Positions 1-11,312 of a stretch of DNA of 64,000 nt are shown piece after piece. This DNA comes from Prostheceraeus crozeri (lineage: Eukaryota; Platyhelminthes; Polycladida; Euryleptidae): the NCBI GenBank assembly GCA_907163375.1, contig CAJQUW010012690.1, positions 1 through 64,000 of the forward strand. The letters run 5' to 3'. Each line of letters starts with the position of its first letter. The first letter of the stretch is position 1. A program made the translations under genes and the position numbers. The notes below the pieces were generated by a model, which saw only the letters and a program-made list of their open reading frames with translations, searched no databases and was not told where the DNA came from.

Positions 1-1687
1 ATCGCACGACAAAATCCGTCCACTGGAAGCCAAAATCGAAGCAAGCTGTCCAGAGGGGGGGGGGGACGTCAGTGAAATTTCTAAATTTGATGAAAAATGT
101 TTTGGTGACGGTCCCAGGTCGAAATTCCACACTTTGGAAAATTTTCAAAATTTTACCCATACAAAGTCACTCTGACACTTAGGATTTTTTCAGGTAAGCG
201 AGCTCCGACCTAAAATCTTGTAACCGCTCTAACTTTTGAACGAAGACAGATAGGAACAAGCCGATTCTTTCACTGAATTTGTCTCACTCTTAGCTTTCAA
301 ACGAGCTATCGCACGACAAAATCCGTCCACTGGAAGCTAAAATCGAAGCAAGCTGTCCAGAGGGGGGGGGACGTCAGTGAAAATTTTTTCTCTCCGATTT
401 CGCTGGAAACATCCTTCCTAACCCAAAATTTCACGTAGAGTCCGAATCTGGACTCCGTTTTCTCATCCGATGCTTCGTTTGGGCGCTACACACCAAAACG
501 TCCCAAATTCTAACTCTGTCGTTTTTTCGAAAAATGTTGAAAATTTTTTGTCGCCGATTGACTTGAAACTCACTATACAGATAAAGAATTTCACGCTGAT
601 TCCAAATCTGAAATCCGTTTTCCAATCCGATGCTTCGTTTTGAAGCTAGAGCCCAAAACGTCCCAAATTCTAACTCTGTCGTTTTTCGCCAATGTCCCAA
701 AATCTTAAATGGCGTCTCACATCTAAACGAAGACAGATAGGAACAAGCCGATTCTTTCACTGAATTTGTCTCACTCTTAGCTTTCAAACGAGCTATCGCA
801 CGACCAAATCCGTCCACTGGAAGCCAAAATCGAAGCAAGCTGTCCAGAGGGGGGGGGACGTCAGCCGAAAATTTTTTCTCTCCGATTTCGCTGGAAACAT
901 CCTTCCTAACCCAAAATTTCACGTAGATTCCGAATCTGGCCTCCGTTTTCTCATCCGATGCTTCGTTTGGGCGCCACACACCAAAACGTCCCAAATTCTA
1001 ACTCTGTCGTTTTTTCGAAAAATGTTGAAAATTTTTTGTCGCCGATTGACTTGAAACTCACTATACAGATAAAGAATTTCACGCTGATTCCAAATCTGAA
1101 ATCCGTTTTCCAATCCGATGCTTCGTTTTGAAGCTAGAGCCCAAAACGTCCCAAATTCTAACTCTGTCGTTTTTCGCCAATGTCCCAAAATCTTAAATGG
1201 CGTCTCACATCTAAACGAAGACAGATAGGAACAAGCCGATTCTTTCACTGAATTTGTCTCACTCTTAGCTTTCAAACGAGCTATCGCACGACAAAATCCG
1301 TCCACTAGAAGCCAAAATCGAAGCAAGCTGTGTAGGGGGGGGGGGGGGACGTCAGCCGAAAATTTTTTCTCTCCGATTTCGCTGGAAACATCCTTCCTAA
1401 CCCAAAATTTCACGTAGATTCCGAATCTGGACTCCGTTTTCTCATCCGAACACTCCTTCCACTCGAAACAACCCATTTACAACCCAACATTCAGCAGATT
1501 GCACCAAAAACATCACACACTATAGCCTCAACACTAATCCTGGCGGTCGCCCAAGTCCACCACGACACTCTATCGTTCCAGAGGGGGGGGGGGACTCAGA
1601 CCCGAAGCACCACGGCGGCCGACCACGACACTCTGCCGTTCCAGAGGGGGGGGGCGCCGGTCGAGTGTTTGTCATTTGCTTACTACT
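1..1687. mobile_element. Outer end of a second Polinton copy (fossil; body lies off the left edge)
   Basis: The stretch shares its blocks with the terminal repeats of the Polinton at 16732-28207: the same phrase about cgaagacagatagg, the same CTCACTCTTAGC block, the same runs of G, and the same outermost end GCTTACTACT. It stops sharply at 1687 and the DNA beyond is a LINE fragment, so 1688-1693 (aatgtg) would be one half of a 6-bp target duplication whose partner is outside the window. No capsid, integrase or ATPase part is in view. Open frames here on the - strand (431-994, 919-1476) are by-products of the repeat, not genes. The family call is firm because of the matched terminus; age and state of the body cannot be judged. 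Confidence 0.85.
241..1480. repeat. 488-bp tandem units inside the Polinton terminal repeat
   Basis: The phrase cgaagacaga recurs at 241, 728 and 1216, a period of 487-488 bp. The blocks between are nearly identical, so the array was copied or homogenised recently. Position 1-64 holds the tail of a further unit, while 65-230 differs from the other units. Each unit carries a run of 8-13 G followed by acgtcag. The right terminal repeat of the Polinton at 16732-28207 holds two units of exactly the same period; its left repeat holds one. Confidence 0.88.
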
Positions 1688-1880
1688 AATGTGACAATGG
1701 GTACTGGGGGACCACACAGAAGAGCAGTAGTCTAAACCAGACCGTATATAAGCGTTGTATAGAGTTTTAAAAACAGCTACATTTTTAATGGGTTTCATGA
1801 TCCTTTTGATAAAACCAAGCATACGATATGAATTTTTGATAATGAATATTTGATAATTAGGCCTAAAGTATTGGTACACG
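1688..1880 (-). mobile_element. LINE reverse-transcriptase fragment (C-terminal part)
   Basis: Read on the - strand, the translation contains YRMLGFIKR, then FKTLYNAYIRSGLDYCSSVW, the familiar block after the RT palm of Jockey/CR1-type LINEs (LGF-K, then LY-A-VRS-L-Y-SSVW). The fragment runs from about 1880 down to 1690 and is cut off by the Polinton terminus, which appears to have landed in it. Neither the catalytic RT motif nor an endonuclease is in view. The clade within the Jockey superfamily cannot be told from so short a piece. Confidence 0.7.
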
Positions 1881-2087
1881 CCTGCCCCTACTCATTGGGA
1901 ATTCTTCACTTTACGAATTTAATTAACGGAAGTGAATACTTGAAATGATTAGTAGCTAAATTACAAATGTAAAATTGCATGAAATTCAGTCAGCCGTCGC
2001 TGTGTGATGCGCACGTATTTATGTATCTTACCTGAACAAGCCTCCTTTTGCACATGAAAAGTCTGAACTGAAATTATTCAGGTGCTA

Positions 2088-2804
2088 GTCCGGCAGCCAG
2101 AACGAGTTTCTGCAGGGAACGAGGCCGAAAGTGAGACTTTCACAGAATGATGTACACCCTAAGCCTACTACGAATCTGCACGTCTGCCGAGCTGTAGTGA
2201 GTTCCTCTTCTTGTCAGACAGGATCAAAGAAAAACACATGTAAATCCAATGGGACGCAGATTGCAGTTTTTGGCTAAAATGAAATTTTGTATGTTTTCTC
2301 TGATTAAACGAAAAGTACTTAACCCAGAGTTATAATTTTTGGCATGGAATGTCTTCAGGTCATTTCCTTTCATTTTCATACACCCCTGTCTATATAGCTA
2401 AACCCATTTAGATTTGGCGAGCCTCTTAATGTCGGCAAATATTTTGAGCTACTTTATCCACATTCGACCATATTCACACATGCATTGCAGATTAGATGCA
2501 TAATAAAAGCACATGCACATCATAGAAAATGACCTGAAGACATTCCATGCCAAAAATTATAACTCTGGGTTAAGTACTTTTCGTTTAATCAGAGAAAACA
2601 TACAAAATTTCATTTTAGCCAAAAGCTGCAATGTGCGTCCTATTGGATTTACAAGTGTTTTTCTTTGATCCTGTCTGACAAGAAAAGGAACTCACTAGAG
2701 CTCGGCAGACGTGCAGATTCGTAGTAGGCTTAGGGTGTACATCATTCTGTGAAAGTCTCACTTTCGGCCTCGTTCCCTGCAGAAACTCGTTCTGGCTGCC
2801 GGAC
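2088..2804. mobile_element. Palindromic TA-flanked MITE with long inverted arms, copy 1
   Basis: The element begins gtccggcagccagaacgag and ends with its reverse complement, flanked on each side by TA (2086-2087 and 2805-2806). The two arms are about 280 bp each (2088-2367 and 2527-2804) around a spacer of about 160 bp. It has no coding frame. A second copy of the same family lies at 53736-54461, also between TA dinucleotides. TA target duplication and terminal inversion point to mobilisation by a Tc1/mariner-type transposase; the source transposase is not identified. Confidence 0.85.
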
Positions 2805-2867
2805 TATGTGTTTTCATAATTAGCGCTTCGCTAAATATATAACAATCTCAAATATGATGAGTGAAAG

Positions 2868-3979
2868 CAGTGGCGGCTCTATGGATTTCTGTTAGGTCAT
2901 GCTCATCCATTTTTTCGCATCATGAGGAAAAAAGTATGTGTGACAGCTATCATACGAGGATTTTTAGCCATGCAACTGATGTAGCATAATGTAGCTTAAT
3001 ATCATGCAACTTAAGAAACAGTTACGAATTCGATGAACAAAATTTTAATCTCATTCCATTTGCATTTGCCCTTTCCTAATTGTAATTCAAACATGCAAGC
3101 CGCCTACTTTTCACATCAGGTAATCCAGTGAATATGGTGTAGGGCTAGGCATAATTCTAATGATCTACATACTGCATCAGCCAAAATACGCTTAAAATAA
3201 AATTCCAGGCGTAGGCTACATGATTTGTATGTTTGAGTACATCCGATGATAATCTGATGCATGCATAGCCTATTATACTATTTGCTCCTAGACATATCTA
3301 CATATGCAAGCATGTAGAAGACCACGGCTAAATTTAATCACCAGATAATGTATATTAAATAATATTCAAGTTCTAGTTATTTGAAGCATGCATTTAAGAT
3401 AGTAAAAACACCGTCAATCGCACAAAATCACAAGCTGTATTAACATTGGAAGATATTGAATTACTTATAAAGGAAGTCAATTCGATGGGGTTTCAATCGT
3501 GCAACTGAGACTCGAGACATCTCATGATCTCACTACACCGATAAAATCAGCAGATTGCCGTCCAATCAGCTACCGTTAGTTGGTTGAAACGAGCTATACG
3601 TATCATTTGTGCTTCCCGTCCACGGCATGAGATGGAGTATGAAAATCGTCATCCGCAGATTTTGCTATTGTTCTCCCGTCAGATGATCCGGCCAATAACA
3701 AATGAGGTATGCTCGAATTGACTTGCGTTCCCCTGAATTTTTTAGAACAAGTTAGCTACTTGATAAATCTTAATTGAGTATGACCTTAATGTCACAGCAA
3801 CATGATCTGACATAGTAATCAAATGTTGTCAAATGTAATCAAATGATGTTGGAAGTTTTTTTGTTGATTCAAAACTTTCCCTTTCTTGTGGTTGACATCG
3901 TTGATTTGTGTGGAGGAAAATTAGACAAAATACTTCGTCATGCTGAGCATGAAGGGCATGATCGCTAAAGCCGCCACTG
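2868..3979. mobile_element. Non-autonomous hAT-type element, 1112 bp
   Basis: The ends are CAGTGGCGGCT at 2868 and AGCCGCCACTG ending at 3979, an 11-bp inverted repeat. Both sides carry the same 8 bp, agtgaaag (2860-2867 and 3980-3987). An 8-bp duplication and a CAGTGGCG start are standard for the hAT superfamily. I see no transposase frame inside, so it must have moved with help from another copy. Confidence 0.85.
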
Positions 3980-3987
3980 AGTGAAAG

Positions 3988-5160
3988 GTAGATGAGAGTT
4001 TCTCAGAACCATTTGAAAATGCTGAAGAGATCCATGACTAACGTCATCCTTACCAATCCGAAGTAAGGCAACATTGATACCTGGGAATACTTCTGCTACC
4101 AGGAAAAGATCAAGAAAATGAAAATCGAAATTTTGTCGGCAACACAATGGGTAATCTACTATGGTCTTCTAGATCAATGTTGATGACTCGAGTAATGAGC
4201 GAAATGCAATGGTTTTGTTGTCAATATCTCTTGGTCACGCTGCTCCGATGTATATTCTGTTCCTATCTATTGACAACAACTATCTTTATAATTTGATGTT
4301 ATCAGCGACGTGAGACTTTGTTCACCAGATCAAATTCTATATTGCAAATGCCAAATTTTCGTGTAGAACAGATGAAATGGACTATGAAAGATATCTAAAA
4401 CGTGGTGCGCAGTGATGCATGATTCTTGAAACTGACTAAGCTTATATGTTTATCAAGAAGTAGGTTCATGCAATTCATAGTTTGAAGGAAAGTATATAGC
4501 CTAAAAAGCCACCCCAATCCGTTTCAAATGGTTCATCAAAGACATTTTATTTGCAAGAAAAACACAATTGTAAAAACGAAAACAGAAGTAGAAGAAATAC
4601 AACTCAATCGAAGTTTGTTAAGTGGAAAAGCATAGGATCATTTTCACATGGAAATTGATAATTGCCTCGTATTCTTTGATAACTTTATACATTATGAATT
4701 GATATCTATTTATAGCTAGCTGATGAAGTCACCGTTGATGTCTATTTGCTTCCTTCATGTCATTTTGCATTGGATGCATAGGATGAAATTTTGAGTCATC
4801 TATGATAAAACGACATGTGCTGTCAAATTTTATAAATAATCCAAAAATGTCTTCTTCTTGCCACTTCTACAAGAGCATAAACTTTTAACATTATTGTCAC
4901 ATACACATGATGACTATATACAACATTATATTTCAACATCAACAATACATGTATTTAACTTGTAATACTTGCATACTTGTAACTTGAAGCTGCGTCGGAC
5001 ATATCTGTCTTTTTTGTTAAACTAACTCAAAAAACAAAGCCGTGGATAGCTCCAGTCATATTTGACTTAATTAATAAACGTTGAAACGGAAATTTCACTC
5101 TCTATCGTCACTATCAAGCAAAGGTCACAAGTGAAATGATAAAATCAAAGAAAATTTCGA
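3988..5160. other. No convincing gene; possible transposase scrap at its left edge
   Basis: On the - strand, 4147-3965 reads HFLDLFLVAEVFPGIN and then a stretch ending FQMVLRNSHLPF, which faintly recalls the C-terminal dimerisation region of ZMYM-like hAT transposases. The match is weak and the frame runs into the hAT-type element at 2868-3979. The rest is AT-rich sequence with no long frame, no tandem repeat and no terminal inversion that I could see. Confidence 0.4.
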
Positions 5161-5168
5161 GTTTGAAG

Positions 5169-5800
5169 CAGGGATGCGGAGTCAGGGGTCCTGTAGTCCT
5201 ATCATTTTTGCTGCAGTCGAAGTCGAAGTCATATCATTTGAAAGGACTCCGGCCTATAACTAGACCCGAAACATAATACAAACAAATTATTCATCCTTGT
5301 GTATAGCTGTCACTGTCTTGATGTCAACTTTCTCCGTCGAAAAAAAGTACAGAGACACTGCTGCATGCAAAGCTCGTAATAGTTGAGAGAATGAACCGTG
5401 ATAGTGAAAAAAGGATTGCCTTTTCACTCGATGATTTAATAGAGAAGACAAGCCTTCCTGGCCTCGATTACACCTACCTACCAAGGGTCACAGAGACAAA
5501 AATGAAATGCGTTAATCGTGTGTGATGGCTCCTCCAAGCGCATATTACAACCGTGTGAAGCACAGATCAAGAAGATGGGAAGAGCCATGTATCCAACTTA
5601 AAGCGACATTTAATAAATTTTCATCGAAAAAGATTGATAATTGATGAGGCAATGATCACTATAGATAGATTCAAGTAAGCCCATAATGATATATGATGTA
5701 GGTTAAAAAACTAGGCTATATATACTTGCCGCCCGGAGTCGGAGTCCTATGAACCCCCGTTGTCGGAGTCCTATCAGAATCATAGGTCTCCGCATCTCTG
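5169..5800 (+). mobile_element. Non-autonomous hAT-type element of the 'cagggatgcggagtc' family, copy A
   Basis: The element starts cagggatgcggagtc and ends ccgcatctctg, with a direct repeat gtttgaag on either side (5161-5168, 5801-5808). Both termini are rich in the motif GGAGTC. It is 632 bp long, has no transposase, and shares its interior (for example cctataactagacccgaaac) with copies at 6063-6797 and 36299-37015. It seems to sit inside the older LINE that continues at 5809. Confidence 0.85.
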
Positions 5801-5808
5801 GTTTGAAG

Positions 5809-8200
5809 ATGTGCAAGACATTCAAAAGTGTATGGTCGGTAGTCAATGATGAACGCGGGAAAAGTCCAACAAATCGTCGGACAGATTACTTGCTTTGTTT
5901 CCTAATGCGGTTGAAACCGTAGAATCGATTAATCTGCTATTTTCATAACATTGTGTAAACGGTGAATGTTTTCCTGTACATAATGTTGATAATTCGGAGC
6001 AAATTGCTCTCTGTACTAGTGAGGAAGTGTTCTCTTTGTTGAGCACATTACGCACAGACAAGCAGGGATGCGGAGTCGGAGTCCCGGAGTCCCATCATTT
6101 TTGCTGGAGTCAGAGTCCTATCAAATGGCTAGTCCACTATCAAAAGGATAGTCCTATCCCGGCCTATAACTAGACCCGAAATATGATACAAACAAATTAT
6201 CCTCGTGCACAGCTGTCACTGTCTTGATGTCAACTTTCTCCGTCAAACAAAAGTACAGAGACACTGCTGCATGCAAAGCTCGTAATAGGTGATGGAATGA
6301 ACCGTGATAGTGAAAAAAGGATTGTCTTTTCACTCGGTGATTGAGCAGTGATTTAAGACAAGCCTTCCTAGCCTTGATCACACCTGCGCACCAAAGGTCA
6401 CATGAGAGACAAAAATGAAGAATTGGAATGCTACCTCTTGCCCTCACGTCAATCGTGTGTGATCTCTCTTCCAAAGCGCATATTAAAATCGAAAGTGTAC
6501 TCATATTTTTGAAGAAGGATGGGGGATTTTCCTGCCTGGTAGAGACTGGAGAAAAACCGTGTGAAGCACACATCAACAAGATGGGAGGAGCCGAGTGGCA
6601 TGCATCCAACTTAAAGCGACATCTGATAAACTTTCATCGAAAATGATTGATAAATTGATACAGAAATAATCACCAAAGATAGGTTCAGGCAAGCATATAA
6701 TGTAGTTATCTATGATGTTTTAAAAAAACTAGGCTATTATACTTGCCACCCGGAGTTGGAGTCCTATCAACCCTCGGAGTCGGAGTCCGCATCTCTGCAG
6801 ACAAGGCACCAGGTAGTGATTGTATTCACCCGATGCTTCTTAAAGCCTCAGTTTCTGTCGCACCTTTTTAATTTGTCTTTTCGAAGTGGCCGCGTTTCCA
6901 GTGTTTGGAAGATTACTCATGTATGCCCGGTGCCAAAAACATAACCCGTCCGGAAGAACAGCATGAGACCAATATCGCTTCTTCGCATTGCTAGCAAGGT
7001 CTGTGAAAATGCAATTTTGAGAAATTACCGAAAATCAATCATTGAATGTTATGATTGTTCTCAAATTGCCTACTAACCTTACCGGTCATCAACCGGATGT
7101 GCCCTCGTTACAATCAACGATATTGTAGTCAAAGTTTTACAATTTCCTAATGCAGCAGCTGTTCGAATTTTGATTTTTGACATGAGCCACGCACTTGACT
7201 GTGTTCCGCATGAATTGTTGCTGAAATGTCTTAGGAATTTTTCGATTCCTTAACGCAACCCTTTCATAAATTGGATCAACAGCTATTTATGCAATCGCCA
7301 ACAGCGAGTTAAGCTGGGCCAAGTGTTAAGCTCTCTTGGCAAGTGTTTCCAGTGGTTTTCCACAAGAATCACTGTTAGAGCCCTATCTATTTTCTTTGTA
7401 GATATCGAGTTATAAGCCACTACATGCGAATGTAACTCTTGTAAAATATGCCGACGATGTAACCCTTGTAATTCCTGTATTCAAAAATGTAGCAAATGAT
7501 TCTTCACTTTTTCCAAGCGAAGTCTGGCATTTTGAATCTCGGTGTTCAAGCTATTGAATCCTTATAAATGTAGACAAATCACAAGTTCTCGATATCAACT
7601 TTTCTACTTCACCTTTGCAACGTGTCAGTGATCTAGAAAATGTTGATTGTCTTAATATTTTGGGACTTATTTTCAACATCAATCTGAATTGGTCAGATCA
7701 TTTTGCATATGTGTCATTAAATGTATCAAAACGTCTTTACATCCTACGTGTTCTGAAGCCTATTTTAGACCATGACCAGCTCATTCTTGTGTTCAACTGC
7801 ATCATACGTTGAAGAATTTATTATGCGTCTTCTGTTTTCCTTAATCCAGGTATTGTCCAGAGCTCAAAGCTCGAGATGCTGTGTAAAAGGGCTTTCCGCA
7901 TAATTCATGTTGCTAATGCTAATGATTGTTCTATATTCCATGTGTGTCAACGTCAGAAAGAACTTTCCATGCGTCTGTTTCACCAGGCATTGAATGATTC
8001 GAATCATATATTGCATCGACTCCTTCCTCCTTTATCACAACGCAGTAAAAGACTGATTCGTAAAAGGGCAAATCCAAAAAAGCTCCTAATTTTGATGCAG
8101 TCTTAGAAATTAGAATTTTAAGAATTCGTGGAATCTTAGAATATTGTCTTAGAAAGTTTTCCATCATATCTTACAATCTTTAGTATGTAAGAACCACAAC
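5809..8200 (+). pseudogene. CR1/Jockey-like LINE remnant, reverse transcriptase
   Basis: The + strand translation gives, in several frames, a run of RT landmarks. These are NSEQIALCTSEEVFSLLSTL before 6060, then APGSDCIHPMLLKA and LFNLSFRSGRVSSVWKITHV from 6800. MRPISLLRIASKVCE, DMSHALDCVPHELLLKCL and then ILGLIFNINLNWSDH with VSKRLYILRVLKP follow. The C-terminal LLPPLSQRSKRLIRKRAN ends near 8106. It is a LINE of the Jockey/CR1 group: the order palm, thumb and C-terminal tail is normal. The frame is broken by many stops and frame changes (the palm itself is poorly kept), so it is old. Two hAT-type elements interrupt it: one at 6063-6797 within TLRTD/KAPGSD, and probably one at 5169-5800 at its left. 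The endonuclease domain was not found. Confidence 0.8.
6063..6797 (+). mobile_element. hAT-type element of the same family, copy B, with a BED-finger remnant
   Basis: The ends are cagggatgcggagtcgg and ccgcatctctg, flanked by cagacaag on both sides (6055-6062 and 6798-6805). Taking the element out restores the LINE RT reading across the site. Inside, 6500-6644 on the + strand reads a finger-like stretch ending HASNLKRHLINFHRK, which resembles the N-terminal BED zinc finger of hAT transposases (SNLKRHL-x-H). This suggests the family derives from an autonomous hAT by internal deletion. No catalytic part remains. Confidence 0.87.
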
Positions 8201-8860
8201 ATCTGTGTGTAACTCGCTAAAAAATCACCATGTTTGAAATCACGGCGTCGGTTATGTGAAAACGATGCAGGCATTCAACGAATGACGTGGAATAGCAATG
8301 CAATATTGTGTAATGAATTACAGGAGATGATATTACTCTCAATTACAGCTCAACTTGCTCAAATATTAATACATTATCTAAGATGGTCATCAAAAGTTCA
8401 TATAGGCCTAATTTACCAGCATGCCGATTGTCCAAGACCAAAGATTCGATGTCATTCTTTTTTTATGCATGTCGTTGCTGTTTTGAACAGTGCTCTGCAT
8501 GCATTGTATCATAGCATCGTATCTCTACAATCATATCGGAGCATGATTGAAGGTCTTTGAGCTAATTTGCTTGTCAGTAAGCCTATATTTATGTCACACA
8601 TAGCTATGTCACACAGCAGTTCGCGATATTCCTTGTATCAATTATATGATACATGTACTTACTGTAAGTATTGTATGCAAGCAAACCTATTATACATGCA
8701 TGCTATGGTTAATGCCATTATGGTATTATAAGCCTACATGTGCCTACATATTACATTTTCCATTGCATGCCTACACTGTATAAGCCTGCATATAGTAGTA
8801 GTAGTACATGTGTTGGACTTATTGTAGGGGTGCATGTGCTAAGCTATTTTGCATGTTTAA
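8201..8860. other. No gene seen; one copy of a 16-bp dispersed motif
   Basis: The stretch is AT-rich with short frames only (for example 8234-8560), none with recognisable domains. At 8244-8259 it contains GGCGTCGGTTATGTGA, a motif that recurs at 12034, 12200, 12375 and 12398, on the far side of the piggyBac insertion. Confidence 0.5.
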
Positions 8861-9450
8861 CACTAGAACGGCCGAAGATTTTTTATACCTACAACGGCGA
8901 AACCCGTCAATTGACGATTTTCATTCATATACTACGTTTACTATTTAACTGTTAAAATAATGCAAATAATAACGCTAAATCTTAAAAAATCATGATTAAG
9001 TTATGTATTATCAGACAAAAACAAAGCAAAACTCTATTAATTAATTTCATAATTTCGAAAAATATCGTCTTTTCAGTTTTTCATTTTGGTAGCTGGCCAT
9101 GTCATTGTGATATTTTTCACTCATTGATGCATTTGTCAAAGCAACCATTGTGATTGAAATTCTGGCCTCTGAACACACGTTGCGTAACGCGTGCGACGTT
9201 ATCTTGCAAGGCCGCTGTGCTGGTCTCCTTTATAGACATCAATAGAGCTCGCATTCAATCAGCGCGCGAGCGCACACAAAGGAGAACGCGGTGATACTTC
9301 GAGAGATTGTATTGTTTTCGCACACCCAATCAAATATTGTCTAGGTCAAAATAAAGGCGTAATTATTGCAAATCAGGCGAGGAGCAGTGTTCATCTGGCC
9401 TTGCCAGCGCGGTCGCCTTGTGATTCCATTTCACTCTCAAATTTGACACG

Positions 9451-11312
9451 ATGGCAAGAAGACGCTATTCTGCTGAGCAGGCCTGGCAAAGAATTTTGGA
9501 TCTCGCAGACGATGATTCTGGAGATGAATCTGGTCGAGAATCAGCCTTAGAAGATGAACAAGACATTGAAGAATCAGTCGTCAGCTCCAGTGAGGATGAA
9601 GATCAGCCTGATGACGGGCAACCTGGAAAAGTTGAAGGGCGTGATAACACTAAATGGCGCGTTGTCAGAGATCAAAACGTAAGACGCCCAGAAAGGACAG
9701 CACAGCACGAACGAGTTGGAGTCACAAGAATATGCCAAACCATTGAAAACCCGTTAGACGCCTTCATACTTATTTTCGATAGATGGTGTCTTCTTCATAT
9801 CGTCAATTGCACCCAATAATTTGCAAGAAGAATTGGCAATGAAAACTGGAAGTTTGACGAAGAAGACCTTGAAAAGTTTATCGGCCTACTTTACCTACGC
9901 GGAATCAATAATCAAAAGAATTTTCCTTTCAATGATCGTTGGTCCAAGACCGTAGGATGCCCTGCCTTCAACAAGACGATGTCCCGAAATCGTGCTCGTG
10001 AAATAAAGCGATATCTACGATTTGACAATCGTGAAGACCGTCGACGAAACCTTGATAACGACAAGTTTGCTCTCATCTCTCCAATTCTCAAAAGATTCGT
10101 CGAAAACAGGCAGAAGTGCTATCGTCCAGGTCCATGTTTGACTATTGATGAGCAGCTGTTCCCAGCGAAGGCCCGGTGTAGGTTTACGCAATACATGCCG
10201 AATAAGCCGGACAAATTCGGCATCAAATTTTGGCTGTTAGCAGACGTTGATACAAAATATTGCTTCAACATCATTCCTTATCTCGGTCGCGATGAAACTC
10301 GTGTGGAATCCCTCGGCACTCACGTGGTATGCTGTTGACGGAGCCTTTACACAACAAAGGTTACAGCGTTACGACGGACAATTTCTTCACTTCAAAACAT
10401 CTTGCTGAATTGCTGCTACAAAAGCGAGGCACTACTACAGTTTAGTGCACCCTAAAATGCATGTGAGAACAACATGATTTAATCAACAGAATGAATGCCG
10501 TTCGTTCTTCCCTATAGTTATAAATGAGTGTCTTTGTGTCTTCGTGTCTTCGTGTGTCTTCGTCTTCGTCTTCGCACATTACACCGAGCGCGCGCTTCGG
10601 TGTAATGTGCGTAGTCACCGTTTGCGGGAGAATGCGCCGTTGTTTTAGGGTGCACTAAACTGCAGTAGGCGCGTTTCCGTCTCTTTCATAGAGGGTGCAC
10701 TAAACTGCAGTAGTGCCCAAAAGCGAACCACGATTACTGGAACTATGCTCAACAACCGACGAAAGTTGCCACTACTACAGCCTCTGGAACTACACAATTC
10801 CATTTTCTTTGAGTGCGACGCAATACACCTCACAATGTATCAAGCAAAAAAAATAAAATCGTCCTTTCGTCGCAACATCGCGGCTCAACCTGTCAGCCTG
10901 CTTGTAAGAAAAAACCAGAGACGGTTTTGTTCTACAACAACACTAAGTTTGGGGTTGACATGCTCGATTCAATGTGCCGCCAGTTCTCAACGAAGTCGGG
11001 ATGTAGAAGATGGCCTCTAGCAGATTTTTATAACATTCTTGACTTGGCTGCAGTGAACTCGTGGATCATATACAAGAAACAAACTCGCTCTGGAATTTCT
11101 CGCCGCAAATTCCTCTTCGAATTGTCAAAGCAGCTTCGACGAGATGATGACCAAGAAGCGCGCAATGATGCCCTTCCAATGACCCTGGATCGTCGTGTGA
11201 CCTGCGCCATCCATGACAAGTGCGAAAAAATCGCACCGTGAACCTCTGCAGAAAATGCAAAAAGCCAGTGTGTGGGAAGTGTCAGGCAATTGTTTGCGTG
11301 AAATGTTTCTGA
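9451..11312 (+). pseudogene. piggyBac transposase, broken
   Basis: The gene starts at ATG 9451 with an acidic N-terminus (DEQDIEESVVSSSEDED), as usual in the family. It continues with the core LEKFIGLLYLRGI, MSRNRAREIKRYLRFDN and TIDEQLFPAKARCRFTQYMP. Further on come VTTDNFFTSKHLAELLLQKR, ELHNSIFFECD, and FGVDMLDSMC. The three catalytic aspartates can be seen in TIDEQ, TTDNF and GVDML. It ends with a cysteine-rich tail CRKCKKPVCGKCQAIVCVKC and a stop at 11310-11312. I count one in-frame stop (about 9817), at least three frame changes (about 10330, 10850 and 11227, the last two in runs of A) and a 291-bp insertion at 10428-10718. The enzyme would cut and paste the element at TTAA; this copy cannot make it. 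Confidence 0.9.
10428..10718. mobile_element. 291-bp MITE inside the piggyBac transposase gene
   Basis: The element starts ggcactactacagtttagtg and ends with the inverse, cactaaactgcagtagtgcc. The 8 bp aaaagcga occur on both sides (10420-10427, 10719-10726). Removing it restores the KR-TT reading typical of piggyBac. A partial second right end sits at about 10640-10666. Near the centre is a GC-rich hairpin, cgcacattacaccgagcg and inverse (about 10573-10612), preceded by a cttcgt repeat. GG-start termini and an 8-bp duplication would fit Merlin, P or MULE types; I cannot choose. Confidence 0.82.

Noticed and set aside
431-1476. Two similar frames of about 186 residues on the - strand
   Set aside because: They are two copies of the same 488-bp terminal-repeat unit read through; no domain, and the repeat explains their likeness.
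6154-6609. Frame of 151 residues on the - strand
   Set aside because: It lies inside a hAT-type element with its BED-finger relic on the other strand, and has no domain.
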